Assembly: GCF_001277255.1 (NCBI RefSeq)
Contig: NZ_CP012264.1
Coordinates: 2,108,001 to 2,172,000 of the forward strand
Source of the DNA: Cronobacter condimenti 1330
GTDB taxonomy: Bacteria > Pseudomonadota > Gammaproteobacteria > Enterobacterales > Enterobacteriaceae
Direction: 5' to 3'
Length of the DNA stretch: 64,000 bases
A model generated the notes under the pieces. It had not been told where the DNA came from. It made no database searches and was given only the letters and a program-made list of their open reading frames with translations. The position numbers were made by a program, and so were the translations under genes. This document shows, one piece after another, positions 18,465 through 27,515 of the stretch. Numbering within the stretch: position 1 is the first letter of the stretch; each line of letters begins with the position of its first letter.

Positions 18465-19916
18465 TTAGCACAGCGGCGCGACAGCGTTGCGCATCCCTTT
18501 ACTGAGGATGGCGTCGAGATCGCGGGTAACGTGCTCCGCAAGCCCTGGGATAGCAGTCAGGTCCTGCTCCCAGTGTTCACAGTCCGCAAGGACTGCATCC
18601 ACCAGCTCACGCAGCGATATGGTTTTATCGCCAAGCTTTGTCCACAACTGCTGATAACGCTCCAGCCAGTGGGCATCATCCTGCAGCGGATAGTTTTCGC
18701 CGTTGCGTTCACCGCGATAAAACGCAATCAGCGCTGCCAGTGCAAACGTCAGACGCGGCGGAAGCGTTCCTTGTTGCGCCTGCCCTTCCAGCAGTTGCGG
18801 CAGAATGCGGGTGCGGAATTTCGTCATCCCGTTGAGCGCAATCGACAGCAGTTGGTGTTTGATATACGGGTTGCGGAAACGGCTCACCACAGCATCGGCG
18901 AAAGATTCCAGCTCGTCACGCGGCAGATCCAGAACCGGGATAATCTCCTCGTGGATCGCCTTCTCAACAAATGCGCAGACCTGCGCATCTTCCATCGCTT
19001 CGCCAACGGTATTCAGTCCCGCCTGGAAAGCCACCGGCACCAGGGCGGTATGCGCGCCATTGAGAATAGCGACTTTACGCGCTTTGTACGGTTTGATGTC
19101 GTCGACAATCAGCACGTTAAGCGGCAGTTTATCAAGGCGCAGCTCCTGCGCGAGCCACTGCGGCCCCTGAATGACAAACAGGTAAAAGTGCTCAGCGGTA
19201 TCGAGAAACGCGTCGTGATAGCCAAGCTGCGTTTCAATCGCCGCAACTTCATCGCGTGGATAACCGGTGACGATACGGTCAACCAGTGTAGAACAGAAGG
19301 TGTTCGCGCTTTCAAGCCATTCGGTAAAGGCCGTCGGCAGCGCCCACTCTTGCGCATAACGCAGCACCAGCTCGCGCAGCGCCTCACCGTTATAGTCAAT
19401 CAGCTCGCAAGGAATAATCACCCAGCCTTTATCCTGCGCGCCGTTAAAGTGGCTGAAACGCTCGAACAACAGACGCGTCAGTTTCGCCGGGTAACTGACC
19501 GCCGGGGCGTCTTCAAATTTATCGCCCGCGTGATAGCTGATACCCGCTTCGGTCGTATTAGAGAATACAAACCGCATATCCGGGTTATGGGCGAGCTTCA
19601 GGAACGCATCGTACTCCTCGTATACCGCAATCTCACGATTCACAGAACGAATGAGTCGGGACTCGCTGACCGCTTCACCCTTCTCATTCAGACCGCGAAT
19701 GATCGTGGTATAGAGCCCGTCCTGCGTACTGAGCGATGGCGGAAAATCGCTGGCGATAGGACGCACGATAACCACCCCGGCATTCAGGTCGGTGTGTTCA
19801 TTGAGAAGATCAACCTGCCAGTCGACAAAAGCACGCAGGAAGTTCCCTTCACCGAACTGGATGATGCGCTCTGGATAGAGCGCGCCGGGAAAATCACGAC
19901 GATTCAATGTTTTCAC
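18465..19916 (-). CDS. uxaB: Tagaturonate reductase (altronate oxidoreductase) UxaB
   Basis: It catalyses NADH-dependent reduction of D-tagaturonate to D-altronate in galacturonate catabolism. The 483 residues are near-identical in pattern to E. coli UxaB throughout: the start MKTLNRRDFPGALYPERIIQ, the NAD-binding FGEGNFLRAF, the mannitol-dehydrogenase-family block VAILNGAHTALVPVAFQAGL, and the end LDAILSKGMRN. It sits alone here, without uxaC/uxaA, as in the E. coli yne region. I could not identify an ExuR/UxuR operator with confidence upstream of 19916. Confidence 0.97.
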   Translation of the reverse strand: MKTLNRRDFPGALYPERIIQFGEGNFLRAFVDWQVDLLNEHTDLNAGVVIVRPIASDFPPSLSTQDGLYTTIIRGLNEKGEAVSESRLIRSVNREIAVYEEYDAFLKLAHNPDMRFVFSNTTEAGISYHAGDKFEDAPAVSYPAKLTRLLFERFSHFNGAQDKGWVIIPCELIDYNGEALRELVLRYAQEWALPTAFTEWLESANTFCSTLVDRIVTGYPRDEVAAIETQLGYHDAFLDTAEHFYLFVIQGPQWLAQELRLDKLPLNVLIVDDIKPYKARKVAILNGAHTALVPVAFQAGLNTVGEAMEDAQVCAFVEKAIHEEIIPVLDLPRDELESFADAVVSRFRNPYIKHQLLSIALNGMTKFRTRILPQLLEGQAQQGTLPPRLTFALAALIAFYRGERNGENYPLQDDAHWLERYQQLWTKLGDKTISLRELVDAVLADCEHWEQDLTAIPGLAEHVTRDLDAILSKGMRNAVAPLC

Positions 19917-20032
19917 AATGTGTTCCTTGATGGATTAAGAGCCATTTACTGACTGAAACTGCCTCCACGCTATCAGATCAAAGATTAATGAAACCCCGTT
20001 TCGATCAAATTGAGCTGATTTATTGAAAAATT

Positions 20033-20560
20033 TTATAGGTGCTTAAAAAAAAGTGTCGTGCCACAGGATTCGCCGTCGGGCATCAGCGCGTAATGCGGGA
20101 TAACACCGACCCGCTGCCATTGATGTCGTGAATAGAAGCGTTCGGCATCGCTGCCGGTGGACGTATCGAGCACCAGGACCGTTTTACCGGCTTTCTGCGC
20201 CTCGTTTTCCAGCATCTCCATGAGCGCCTGCGCAATACCGCCTCGGCGTGCCCGACGATGAACCAGCAGTTTTGAGACATCCGCGCGATGCGGCTGGTTT
20301 TCAGGCTGGCTTAGTATCAGTTGCACCGTACCGACAACGCTGCCGTCCGCCCCCAGCGCCGCCAGGACGATACGTTCATCGCGGGCGGCGCTTTGTGCCA
20401 CGTTAAGCCAGAATTCACGCGCTTTCTCACGACTGATGGGCAGCATGAAGCTCACCGACGCGCCGCCTTCCACGCAGTCGATCAGCACATCGCACAGGGC
20501 ATCAAGATGGGAGGGAATTTCGGCGGCGCTTAAGCGACGCACGGTAAAGGGTAAGGTCAT
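20033..20560 (-). CDS. GNAT-family N-acetyltransferase
   Basis: The 175-residue product has the GNAT fold; the acetyl-CoA loop reads VHRRARRGGIAQALM (the R/Q-x-x-G-x-G/A pattern). Strand 4 is VGTVQLILSQP, and the C-terminal block is LDTSTGSDAERFYSRHQWQRVG. The start at 20560 (MTLPFTVRRLSAAE) has GGCGGAG upstream; an in-frame extension of nine residues exists. The substrate is unknown. The gene is absent from the E. coli uxaB-yneF interval and stands alone. Confidence 0.85.
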   Translation of the reverse strand: MTLPFTVRRLSAAEIPSHLDALCDVLIDCVEGGASVSFMLPISREKAREFWLNVAQSAARDERIVLAALGADGSVVGTVQLILSQPENQPHRADVSKLLVHRRARRGGIAQALMEMLENEAQKAGKTVLVLDTSTGSDAERFYSRHQWQRVGVIPHYALMPDGESCGTTLFFKHL

Positions 20561-20647
20561 AACGACTCCGCCATGTAGGGTTATCAAGGTGTTATCTGAT
20601 AACCGCTATCATGACGGAGAAAAGCAGAAGCCGGTCAGAGGAAAATC

Positions 20648-21619
20648 TTATTTTCCGGCGTTTTTATGCGCCGTTTTCATCTGATACATCTCGTTATCGG
20701 CCGCCTTCAGCAGCCCCGCGAGATCCTGATGTTTATCATCATCAAACTGCACTACGCCCCAGGAAAAGCCGAGACGCCATGGCTTGCCGCTGTCACGGTT
20801 AAAGGCGTCGGTCTGCTCGACCAGATACTGCATCGCAATCCAGGCGCCCTTATCGTCGGTATCATTAAATAACACGGCAAATTCATCACCGCCCTGTCGC
20901 GCCAGCAAATCACTGTCACGGAAGGCATTTTTCATCAGCGCCGCCATCGCGCTTAGCGCCTCGTCACCCGCCGCATGGCCCCAGGTGTCGTTAATCTCTT
21001 TGAAATCGTCGAGGTCGATAAACCCAAGCGACATCGGCTCGCTGCGACGACGATGCGTAGAAAACGCATAACCGGCAAGCGAAGCGAACCCCCGGCGATT
21101 CAAAAGCCCGGTCAGCTCGTCGCTGGTCGCCACGCTCAGAACCGTAAACTCATCTTCGACAATGGCGGCCAGGTCACGCAGCAGGTGCGAATCGGCCTCG
21201 CTAAAGTCACGCGGTTCGGTATCGATAATGCACAGCGAACCGGCGGTCGCACCATCAGGCAAGCGCACCGGACAGCCAGCATAGAAACGGATATGCGGCG
21301 GGCCATTCACCAGCGGATTATCACGAAAGCGCTCATCGCTTTGCGTATCCGTAATAATGAGCGGCGCGTTGCTCAAAATAGTGTGGCCGCAGAACGAGAC
21401 GCGGCGCGGGATGGGATCGAGCGCGGCCCCGTCGCAGGAGGCTAACCAGAGCCGTTCTTGATCCACAAGACTGATAAGCGCCACCGGCGCGTCGAAAAGG
21501 CGCTTCGCAAGCCGGGTAAGACGGTCAAAACGCTCTGTCGGCGCCGCATCAAGCAGGCCAGAATCATGCAGGGACTGAAGACGCGCCTGCTCATTAACCG
21601 GGATATCGGGTGTTTTCAT
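20648..21619 (-). CDS. GAF-GGDEF diguanylate cyclase (soluble)
   Basis: This 323-residue cytosolic protein has an N-terminal GAF domain (about 20-160; motifs CDGAALDPIPRRVSFC and FYAGCPVRLPDGATAGSLCIID) and a C-terminal GGDEF domain (about 165-320). The active-site loop RQGGDEFAVLF is intact. The allosteric I-site RDSD sits five residues before it, so it should make c-di-GMP with product inhibition. Start ATG 21619 (MKTPDIPV). The Shine-Dalgarno is weak. It is first reached in a run of three diguanylate cyclases. Confidence 0.9.
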   Translation of the reverse strand: MKTPDIPVNEQARLQSLHDSGLLDAAPTERFDRLTRLAKRLFDAPVALISLVDQERLWLASCDGAALDPIPRRVSFCGHTILSNAPLIITDTQSDERFRDNPLVNGPPHIRFYAGCPVRLPDGATAGSLCIIDTEPRDFSEADSHLLRDLAAIVEDEFTVLSVATSDELTGLLNRRGFASLAGYAFSTHRRRSEPMSLGFIDLDDFKEINDTWGHAAGDEALSAMAALMKNAFRDSDLLARQGGDEFAVLFNDTDDKGAWIAMQYLVEQTDAFNRDSGKPWRLGFSWGVVQFDDDKHQDLAGLLKAADNEMYQMKTAHKNAGK

Positions 21620-21688
21620 TGCGCAACCTGTAAGCACTGTTTAATTGAAGCATAGCGTATCCGGCATCAGGCAAAGAGACCGCCGCCG

Positions 21689-22747
21689 TCAAAGCGCATA
21701 AATACGATTTTTTCCTTCGCGCTTGGCACTGTAAAGCGCGTCATCCGCGGCTTTCAGCCATTGCGCCGCCCCGCTCATCTGCGGTGTGGCACGCGCGATA
21801 CCAATACTGAGCGTGCAGCGAAGCGCGTTGTCTGGAAAGACATCCACCTGGGCTGCCTGCGCCATGATCCGATCGGCCACCCCACAGGCGCTGGCAAGCG
21901 GCGTATCCGGCAGCAGCACGACAAACTCGTCACCGCCAAACCTCGCTACCGTATCGCCGGGACGCGTGGCGTGCCGCAGGATCTCGGAAAACCGCACCAG
22001 AAGCCGATCGCCCGCCTCGTGACCGTAGCGATCGTTGGCGGCTTTAAAATCATCAATATCAATAAACATCAACGCCGCGGGCTGTGCCCCCTTGCCGCAG
22101 TGTTGCAACGCCCGGTGAATATCTCGCTCCAGCTGACGCCGGTTGGCAATATTCAGCAGCGGATCGGTATTAGCATGGCGCTCAAGTTCACGGGTTTTCT
22201 GGCGAAGCCGCTGCGCGAGCGAATGACTCACCAGGCTCAGCGCCAGGACATAAATGGCGATAAGCGGCAGGGTCGCATAGAGCGTGCGCGACGAAACCGC
22301 CGCCTGCAGCGGCATATCCAGCGCAAGCCAGGTCGCGCCGAACATCAGGGCCATCATAAACGCCGCCTGGCGCATCAACGCGACCCCGCCCGCCGCGAGC
22401 CTATCAGAAAGCAGGATCGTGGCTATCACCACCGACGTCAGCGGCGAAACTGCCGTCTGGGCAATCCAGAAACCCCCTGCCGCGGCGTCCGCCAGCAAAT
22501 TTTGCAGTTCGGTATGTGCGGGGGAGCTGGCGCGGCGGGCGCGCTGCGCTGCCACCCACGGCCAGAGAAAGGCATTAGCCGCCAGCAACGCCTGCGTCCA
22601 TAACGGACGCTGTTGTTCCAGCAGCAGCGCGTACAGTGGGATAAAGCAGAGCGTGGTGCCCAGCTGGCGCATGAAAAACATGCGCCTGACGAACCTGAGC
22701 GCGGAGGAATGCTGATGACGGTTTAGCTGCTCAGATGCGCTCTTCAT
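21689..22747 (-). CDS. MASE2-GGDEF membrane diguanylate cyclase (DgcC/AdrA-like)
   Basis: The 352-residue product has four or five N-terminal membrane segments (about 25-180) that resemble MASE2, including LRFVRRMFFMRQLG and the ELQNLLADAAAGGFWI block seen in AdrA/DgcC. The GGDEF domain has RFGGDEFVVLL and an I-site RPGD five residues earlier, so it should be active and feedback-inhibited. AdrA-type enzymes activate cellulose synthesis through PilZ of BcsA; the glycosyltransferase in this window lacks PilZ, so a target elsewhere is expected. About 70 bases separate it from the GAF-GGDEF gene. Confidence 0.88.
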   Translation of the reverse strand: MKSASEQLNRHQHSSALRFVRRMFFMRQLGTTLCFIPLYALLLEQQRPLWTQALLAANAFLWPWVAAQRARRASSPAHTELQNLLADAAAGGFWIAQTAVSPLTSVVIATILLSDRLAAGGVALMRQAAFMMALMFGATWLALDMPLQAAVSSRTLYATLPLIAIYVLALSLVSHSLAQRLRQKTRELERHANTDPLLNIANRRQLERDIHRALQHCGKGAQPAALMFIDIDDFKAANDRYGHEAGDRLLVRFSEILRHATRPGDTVARFGGDEFVVLLPDTPLASACGVADRIMAQAAQVDVFPDNALRCTLSIGIARATPQMSGAAQWLKAADDALYSAKREGKNRIYAL

Positions 22748-22874
22748 ACCAGTATCCGGTGACGAAACCCAGCCATCTTAGTAACCCAGGATCGTACCGG
22801 CAAGTACTTTAAAGCGCTTCGATAAACAATCGGTCAGATTCTGAAAAGAAACGGCAGTTCAATATCTTATTCGC

Positions 22875-22905
22875 GTGACATTGTCACTGAGTCGTTACGA
22901 TAACG
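22875..22905. repeat. Two small palindromes between tandem cyclase genes
   Basis: GTGACATTGTCAC (22875-22887) is a 5-3-5 perfect inverted repeat. CGTTACGATAACG (22893-22905) is a second one, abutting the stop of the next cyclase gene. Neither has a T run. They may be an operator upstream of the MASE2 cyclase gene. Confidence 0.4.
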
Positions 22906-24348
22906 TTATGACAAATGCTGTGTCAGACGCAGCGTGGATTGATGCGCCTCCTGCACCGAGGTACGGTTACGACCCTGCCGTTTTGACTGATACAACAGGC
23001 CGTCTGCCTGGCGCATGAGCTGGTTGAACGTCTCGCTCACGCGCTCGCGCGGATGGGCGTCATAGCCAAGCCCGATACTGACGCTGACAGACACGGTCTG
23101 TTCGCCGTAGATAATTGGTTCCTGTGCGATTTGCTGGCGGATAGTTTCAGCAAGCTGGCAGGCGCGATCGAGTTTCACATCCGGGTAGACCACGACAAAC
23201 TCTTCGCCGCCCATACGCGCCACGCGCGCCTCATCGCCCGCTATCTGCCGCAGCTTTCTACCAAATGCCGTTAGCACTGCGTCACCACAGGCATGCCCGT
23301 AGTTATCGTTAATGCTCTTGAAATGGTCGAGATCCATGAGCATCACACACAGGGGCTTGCCGGCAAGCGACGGGTTAATGTCGTCCCGCGCCAGCGTGTC
23401 ATAAAGCCCGGAGCGCGAATACACGCCGGTGAGATGATCGTAATTCGCCCGCCGGGAGATTTGCGCCAGCAGTTCGTTAATCGCACTGACGCTCACCGCC
23501 ACAATCGCCGGACAAATAGCAATCGTCGCCACGCCAAGACGTGTTGAGAACATCTGGCTGCCGACCGAGAGCTTCGCGGAGCTGATTTCGATGATCCCGT
23601 AACTGACGAGGATAATTTGCAGCACGCCGGTGCAGAGCGTTAAAAAACACGTCACATTCAACGGATAACGCACCGCACACCAGATAAGCGCGGCGACCGG
23701 GAATGCCAGACACCCCGCACCGCCAATCACCACCGACGCGGCGAGCGACGCCACCAGCGCCAGCAGCGGCCAGAGCGTTTCAAGCTTCACCCGCGTGGGC
23801 ATGCGCGGCCGGGCGAGCGTTAAGATCCACGGTATCAACAGCACGCCGGTGGAGAACTGCTCGCTAAACCAGTCGCACAGGAGTGGCAGAAACCCCTGCG
23901 CATTAATCCCAAGGCTGCCCATCGCACCAAAAAACCCGCACAACACGGCCCCCAGCAGGCAGTAAGTGAAGAGCCGCAACGCGTTCATCGGGCGTGACAA
24001 CGCCGGACCGCGCCGTTTATCGCGCACCAGCAGCAGCGCGACGGTCACGATAAACACCATATTTGAGAAGTTAATGAGCAGCGACGCTGAACCCCAGCTG
24101 GTCGTTATCGCGTCATAAGCGAGCATCGCCACATAACAGATAGCGTAATAACCAGGCCGGTTAAGGTACGGGAAACGGGCAAACACCGCCGCCATGACGG
24201 CATTAAGCGGCCAGAAGAGCGACAAAGGTTCGACCAGACGCATCATGGCGCCCAGGAAGTAGAACAGCGTGGTCAGAAGAAAAAGGAGTGATGCGTTGAA
24301 CAGCATCTTGTCTTGACGAAAACCAGTCAACTTCGCCTGGTTAATCAT
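22906..24348 (-). CDS. yneF: Membrane diguanylate cyclase (MASE1-like-GGDEF), yneF position
   Basis: I set the start at ATG 24348 (MINQAKLTGFRQDKM), giving 480 residues; an upstream TTG extension is basic and unlikely. About eight membrane segments form a MASE1-like sensor (PLSLFWPLNAVMAAVFARFPYL is the typical W-P-x-N motif), followed by a GGDEF domain with RMGGEEFVVVY. The I-site position five residues earlier reads GDEA, not RxxD, so product inhibition through that site is lost. Its place between uxaB and yneG matches E. coli yneF/dgcF. Confidence 0.86.
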   Translation of the reverse strand: MINQAKLTGFRQDKMLFNASLLFLLTTLFYFLGAMMRLVEPLSLFWPLNAVMAAVFARFPYLNRPGYYAICYVAMLAYDAITTSWGSASLLINFSNMVFIVTVALLLVRDKRRGPALSRPMNALRLFTYCLLGAVLCGFFGAMGSLGINAQGFLPLLCDWFSEQFSTGVLLIPWILTLARPRMPTRVKLETLWPLLALVASLAASVVIGGAGCLAFPVAALIWCAVRYPLNVTCFLTLCTGVLQIILVSYGIIEISSAKLSVGSQMFSTRLGVATIAICPAIVAVSVSAINELLAQISRRANYDHLTGVYSRSGLYDTLARDDINPSLAGKPLCVMLMDLDHFKSINDNYGHACGDAVLTAFGRKLRQIAGDEARVARMGGEEFVVVYPDVKLDRACQLAETIRQQIAQEPIIYGEQTVSVSVSIGLGYDAHPRERVSETFNQLMRQADGLLYQSKRQGRNRTSVQEAHQSTLRLTQHLS

Positions 24349-24476
24349 AATCTTTCGCTTACGGCTGCGGGCGGCGGCAGAGAGACGTCGCCGGGATAAC
24401 GGAATAGCAGTAAGCTTAACACGTTTTGATAACAAATCTGCCTGTGTTTCAGAAGGACGCCGAAATCGCCCCGCCG

Positions 24477-24824
24477 TCAGCGGTTCATGTCCTGCACCAG
24501 CCAGCGGTGGATCACGGCGACGATATAGGTCTGCTGCGATGCACTGAGCGCCACACCCGCCGGGATGTTATGCCATTTGGCAAGGCACCCGCGACAGCAG
24601 GTAGCGGTTGCATGCTGGGCAATAAACACCGGATGCCCGCGCATCGGCGTCTGTTTGCCGTCGTTAGCGGGCAACGCGGGCGCAAGCCGTCTGGCGATAA
24701 AATCCGCCGCGTGCTGGTCTATCACTTCCGGGCCTTTATCCCAGCAATATTGCCGCTCTTTCGCGCCGAGATGAAAACGTCGACGAAAGGCGGAGCGATT
24801 CAGGCGCGCAAACAGCGCATCCAT
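24477..24824 (-). CDS. yneG: DUF4186 family protein YneG
   Basis: The 115-residue product matches DUF4186: FRRRFHLGAKERQY near the start, then DFIARRLAPALPANDGKQTP, MRGHPVFIAQHATATCC and CRGCLAKWHNIP. The CCxxC motif and conserved His residues suggest a metal site, but no function is established. It starts nine bases after the glutaminase stop. E. coli has the same glsB-yneG arrangement, so the two are likely co-expressed. Confidence 0.9.
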   Translation of the reverse strand: MDALFARLNRSAFRRRFHLGAKERQYCWDKGPEVIDQHAADFIARRLAPALPANDGKQTPMRGHPVFIAQHATATCCRGCLAKWHNIPAGVALSASQQTYIVAVIHRWLVQDMNR

Positions 24825-24833
24825 TCTGCCTCC

Positions 24834-25757
24834 TCAGAAAATCGAACGGCCAATTTCGCGCGCGAGGATAGCCAGCGCCTCGATGCCCGCCAGCGAGTTC
24901 CCTGCGTGATCCAGCGCCGGGCTCCAGACCGCAATCGACATCTCATGCGGCACCACGGCGATAATGCCCCCGCCGACGCCTGATTTGCCCGGCATCCCGA
25001 CGCGCCAGGCAAATTCGCCGGAGCTTTCATACATGCCACTGGTCGCCATTAAGGCATTTACCTGACGCGCCTGTAGCGGGCTTATCACCGGCGTATCAAG
25101 GTGCGGCGCCCGTCCCTGATTTGCCAGAAACAAAAACGTGCGGGCAAGCTCTGCACAGTTCATCTTCAGCGCGCAGTAGTGAAAATAGTTCTGAAGAACG
25201 GTAATCACATCGTTATCAAAGTTGCCGAACGATTTCATGAGATAGGCGATGGCGGCGTTGCGGGCCGAGTGCTCGAACTCCGAGCGCGCGACACGCGTGT
25301 CATAGACAATATCCTGCGCGCCGCAGAGGTTACGTACCACTTCCAGCATACGCTGTTTGGGTGCGCTAAGACGGCTTTGCAGCATATCGCACACCACCAG
25401 CGCGCCTGCGTTAATAAACGGGTTGCGCGGTTTGCCCTGTTCCAGCTCAAGCTGCACCAGCGAATTAAAGGGCTGACCGGACGGGTCTTTCCCCACCCGC
25501 TGCCAGATCTCGTCATCGTCATAACGATCCATGGCGAGGATGAGGCTCAGCACTTTGGAAATAGACTGAATAGAGAAGCGCTCATCGGCATCGCCTGCCG
25601 AAAAGCAATCCCCGGACACCGTACAGACGGCAATGCCGAGCCGGTCGGCAGGCACATCGGCCAGCGCCGGAATATAGTCAGCCACTTTGCCACTGGCGGC
25701 AAGCGGGCGAACCTGTTCAAGAATTGAAGCCAGTAAATCGTTGTTAAGCCTGGTCAC
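24834..25757 (-). CDS. glsB: Glutaminase GlsB
   Basis: It hydrolyses L-glutamine to glutamate and ammonia. The 307 residues match E. coli GlsB (308) almost end to end: FSIQSISKVLSLILAM with the S-x-x-K catalytic pair, FNSLVQLELEQGKPRNPFINAGA, and the late SGVGGGIIAVVPHEM. The start is a GTG at 25757 with GGGAG six bases upstream; in-frame codons further upstream lack a ribosome-binding site. It lies directly before yneG and just after the chemoreceptor gene (about 48 bases). Confidence 0.96.
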   Translation of the reverse strand: MTRLNNDLLASILEQVRPLAASGKVADYIPALADVPADRLGIAVCTVSGDCFSAGDADERFSIQSISKVLSLILAMDRYDDDEIWQRVGKDPSGQPFNSLVQLELEQGKPRNPFINAGALVVCDMLQSRLSAPKQRMLEVVRNLCGAQDIVYDTRVARSEFEHSARNAAIAYLMKSFGNFDNDVITVLQNYFHYCALKMNCAELARTFLFLANQGRAPHLDTPVISPLQARQVNALMATSGMYESSGEFAWRVGMPGKSGVGGGIIAVVPHEMSIAVWSPALDHAGNSLAGIEALAILAREIGRSIF

Positions 25758-25804
25758 CGTTAACTCCCGGCGCGAATATCGTTCGGGCCGGGAGTATACC
25801 AATC

Positions 25805-27394
25805 TCAGGCAGGAAGACGAAAGCGCGAGACGGCATCCGAGAGGCGGCGTGACCCTTCGCGCAGGCGCAGTGACGCCTGGGTGGTGTGTTGCACCAGCGT
25901 TCCGGTTTCGCCAGCGACCTGGTTGAGCGCGCCAATGCGCTGCGTCACCTGATGAATGCTGTCCCCCTGGCTGACCGTCGCAACCGCGATTTCGCCAAGC
26001 AGTCCTGTCAGATGGCTTACCAGCGCCATAACCCGACGCAGGTTTTCTTCAAGCGTCGACACCGCCTGTGATCCTTTTTCAATGCCCTGCACAGAGTGAT
26101 GGATCAGCGCCTGAATCGTCTGCGTTGACTGGCTGCTCTTACGTGCAAGCAACCCCACCTCTTTGGCAACGACCGCAAAACCGCGTCCGTGATTCCCGGC
26201 GTGGGCGGCTTCAATCGCCGCGTTAAGCGCAAGAATATTCGTCTGGAAGGCGACGCTGTCTATCATCGCCACGATGCCGCGCATCTCGGCGGAGCGCGAG
26301 ACAATATCCTGCATCGATTCATTCACGGTTTGCATCATCGCGTCGCCGCCGGCGGCGATACCGCGCGCCTCATCGGCACGGGCATTCGCAACACGGGCGT
26401 ATTCACTGTTTTCTTCTACATGCGCTTCCAGCGTTTCAATATGCGACGTCACTTTACGCAACTCTTCCGCCTGTAACGCCGAGTGGCTGAAAAGCTGTTC
26501 GTTGCCCGCGGCCAGTTCACTGATATTCGCCACCATCGCCGATGTCGCCTCGCGCACATCGCTGACGAGCTGTTGCAGGCCGCCCTGCATCTGATGAATG
26601 CTCTGGCTAAGCTCGGCTATCTCAAGGTTGACGAGCTTGCCTGTCGGCAGCGGCGCACAGAGATCGCCTGCTGCCAGACGATTAATATGGTCGATAAGCT
26701 GCCTGAGCGGGCGGATAACCCAGACGGCCATGCTGCGCCACACCAGTAGCGCAATGACCAGCAATATGCCGAGCGCCCCAAGGAACAGTCGCTGCGCCTG
26801 CTCAAGTCCGCCCAGCAATTCATGGCTGTCGGTATCCGCGCGCTGTGCGCTGGCATGCTGATAGTGGGCGAAGTTATCGTTGAAATCCGCCTGAAACGCC
26901 TGCACAGGGACGGCGAAAAACGCATCGATGCTGTTGGTGGTAACCAGCCCGTCTGCCTGCTCTTTCAGCGCGCTATAGAAGTTCTGGTAACTCGCCTTCA
27001 GCGGATCGTCTTTCGCGGGGTTGAGTTTCCCGTAGCGCTCAAACGAGGCATGGGAGCGTTTCAGCGCCGCCTGTGCCTCATCCATCAGGCTGTTCCAGCT
27101 ACCCACCGAGCCCGTCTCTTTATCCTGCATGAAATAGATGCCGGCACGGTTCAGCAGATCGCTTGCCATCAGGAGCGTGACGCGGGCGTCGTCCATTGCC
27201 GCTTGCTGCTGGCGTTGCGCCTCGCGGTGTTCAACCTGCTGCTGCGTCTCGCCAAGGAGCGATGAGAGCATGATGGTGGAGAGAATTTGCAGTGCGGAGA
27301 AAAGCGTAATAATACACAGAATGCCTGCCATGAGCCCGAAGCGGGTACGCGGCATAACGCGCCGGAAGGCACGGGAAATTTTAGTTAGGTTCAT
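25805..27394 (-). CDS. Methyl-accepting chemotaxis protein
   Basis: The 529-residue product has the Tar/Tsr layout: membrane segment 1 (about 20-43), a four-helix periplasmic ligand domain (about 44-205), membrane segment 2 (about 206-226), HAMP, and a signalling domain with the hairpin tip IVAMIDSVAFQTNILALNAAIEAAHAGNHGRGFAVVA split over the conserved core. It ends in SRFRLPA with no NWETF-type pentapeptide, so CheR/CheB tethering at its tail is not expected. The ligand is unknown. The gene is inserted between glsB and sad relative to E. coli, with no flagellar genes nearby. Confidence 0.93.
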   Translation of the reverse strand: MNLTKISRAFRRVMPRTRFGLMAGILCIITLFSALQILSTIMLSSLLGETQQQVEHREAQRQQQAAMDDARVTLLMASDLLNRAGIYFMQDKETGSVGSWNSLMDEAQAALKRSHASFERYGKLNPAKDDPLKASYQNFYSALKEQADGLVTTNSIDAFFAVPVQAFQADFNDNFAHYQHASAQRADTDSHELLGGLEQAQRLFLGALGILLVIALLVWRSMAVWVIRPLRQLIDHINRLAAGDLCAPLPTGKLVNLEIAELSQSIHQMQGGLQQLVSDVREATSAMVANISELAAGNEQLFSHSALQAEELRKVTSHIETLEAHVEENSEYARVANARADEARGIAAGGDAMMQTVNESMQDIVSRSAEMRGIVAMIDSVAFQTNILALNAAIEAAHAGNHGRGFAVVAKEVGLLARKSSQSTQTIQALIHHSVQGIEKGSQAVSTLEENLRRVMALVSHLTGLLGEIAVATVSQGDSIHQVTQRIGALNQVAGETGTLVQHTTQASLRLREGSRRLSDAVSRFRLPA

Positions 27395-27444
27395 GTTTTT
27401 CTTCGTTAAACAGCGAAAACCTCCGCGAGTCTACAAAGCAAAAA

Positions 27445-27470
27445 TGACAGAATCATGTCACCGGTATGAC
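27445..27470. repeat. TGACA/TGTCA repeats upstream of the chemoreceptor gene
   Basis: TGACAGAATCATGTCA (27445-27460) is a 5-6-5 perfect inverted repeat. A third TGACA follows at 27467-27471. Together they lie about 50-75 bases before the chemoreceptor start and may be an operator. I found no sigma-28 promoter match. Confidence 0.35.
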
Positions 27471-27492
27471 AAAGGGCCGCCTGTGCGGCCCT
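27471..27492 (-). terminator. Terminator of sad
   Basis: AGGGCCGC / GCGGCCCT (27473-27480 and 27485-27492) with the loop CTGT is followed on the minus strand by TTTGT. The stem is strong and the T tract short. Confidence 0.6.
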
Positions 27493-27515
27493 GAAATGCA
27501 GTATGAAGCCCCGAT

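Noticed and set aside
18531..19952. A 473-codon open frame opposite uxaB
   Set aside because: uxaB is certain by full-length match; the antisense translation has no domain and basic composition.
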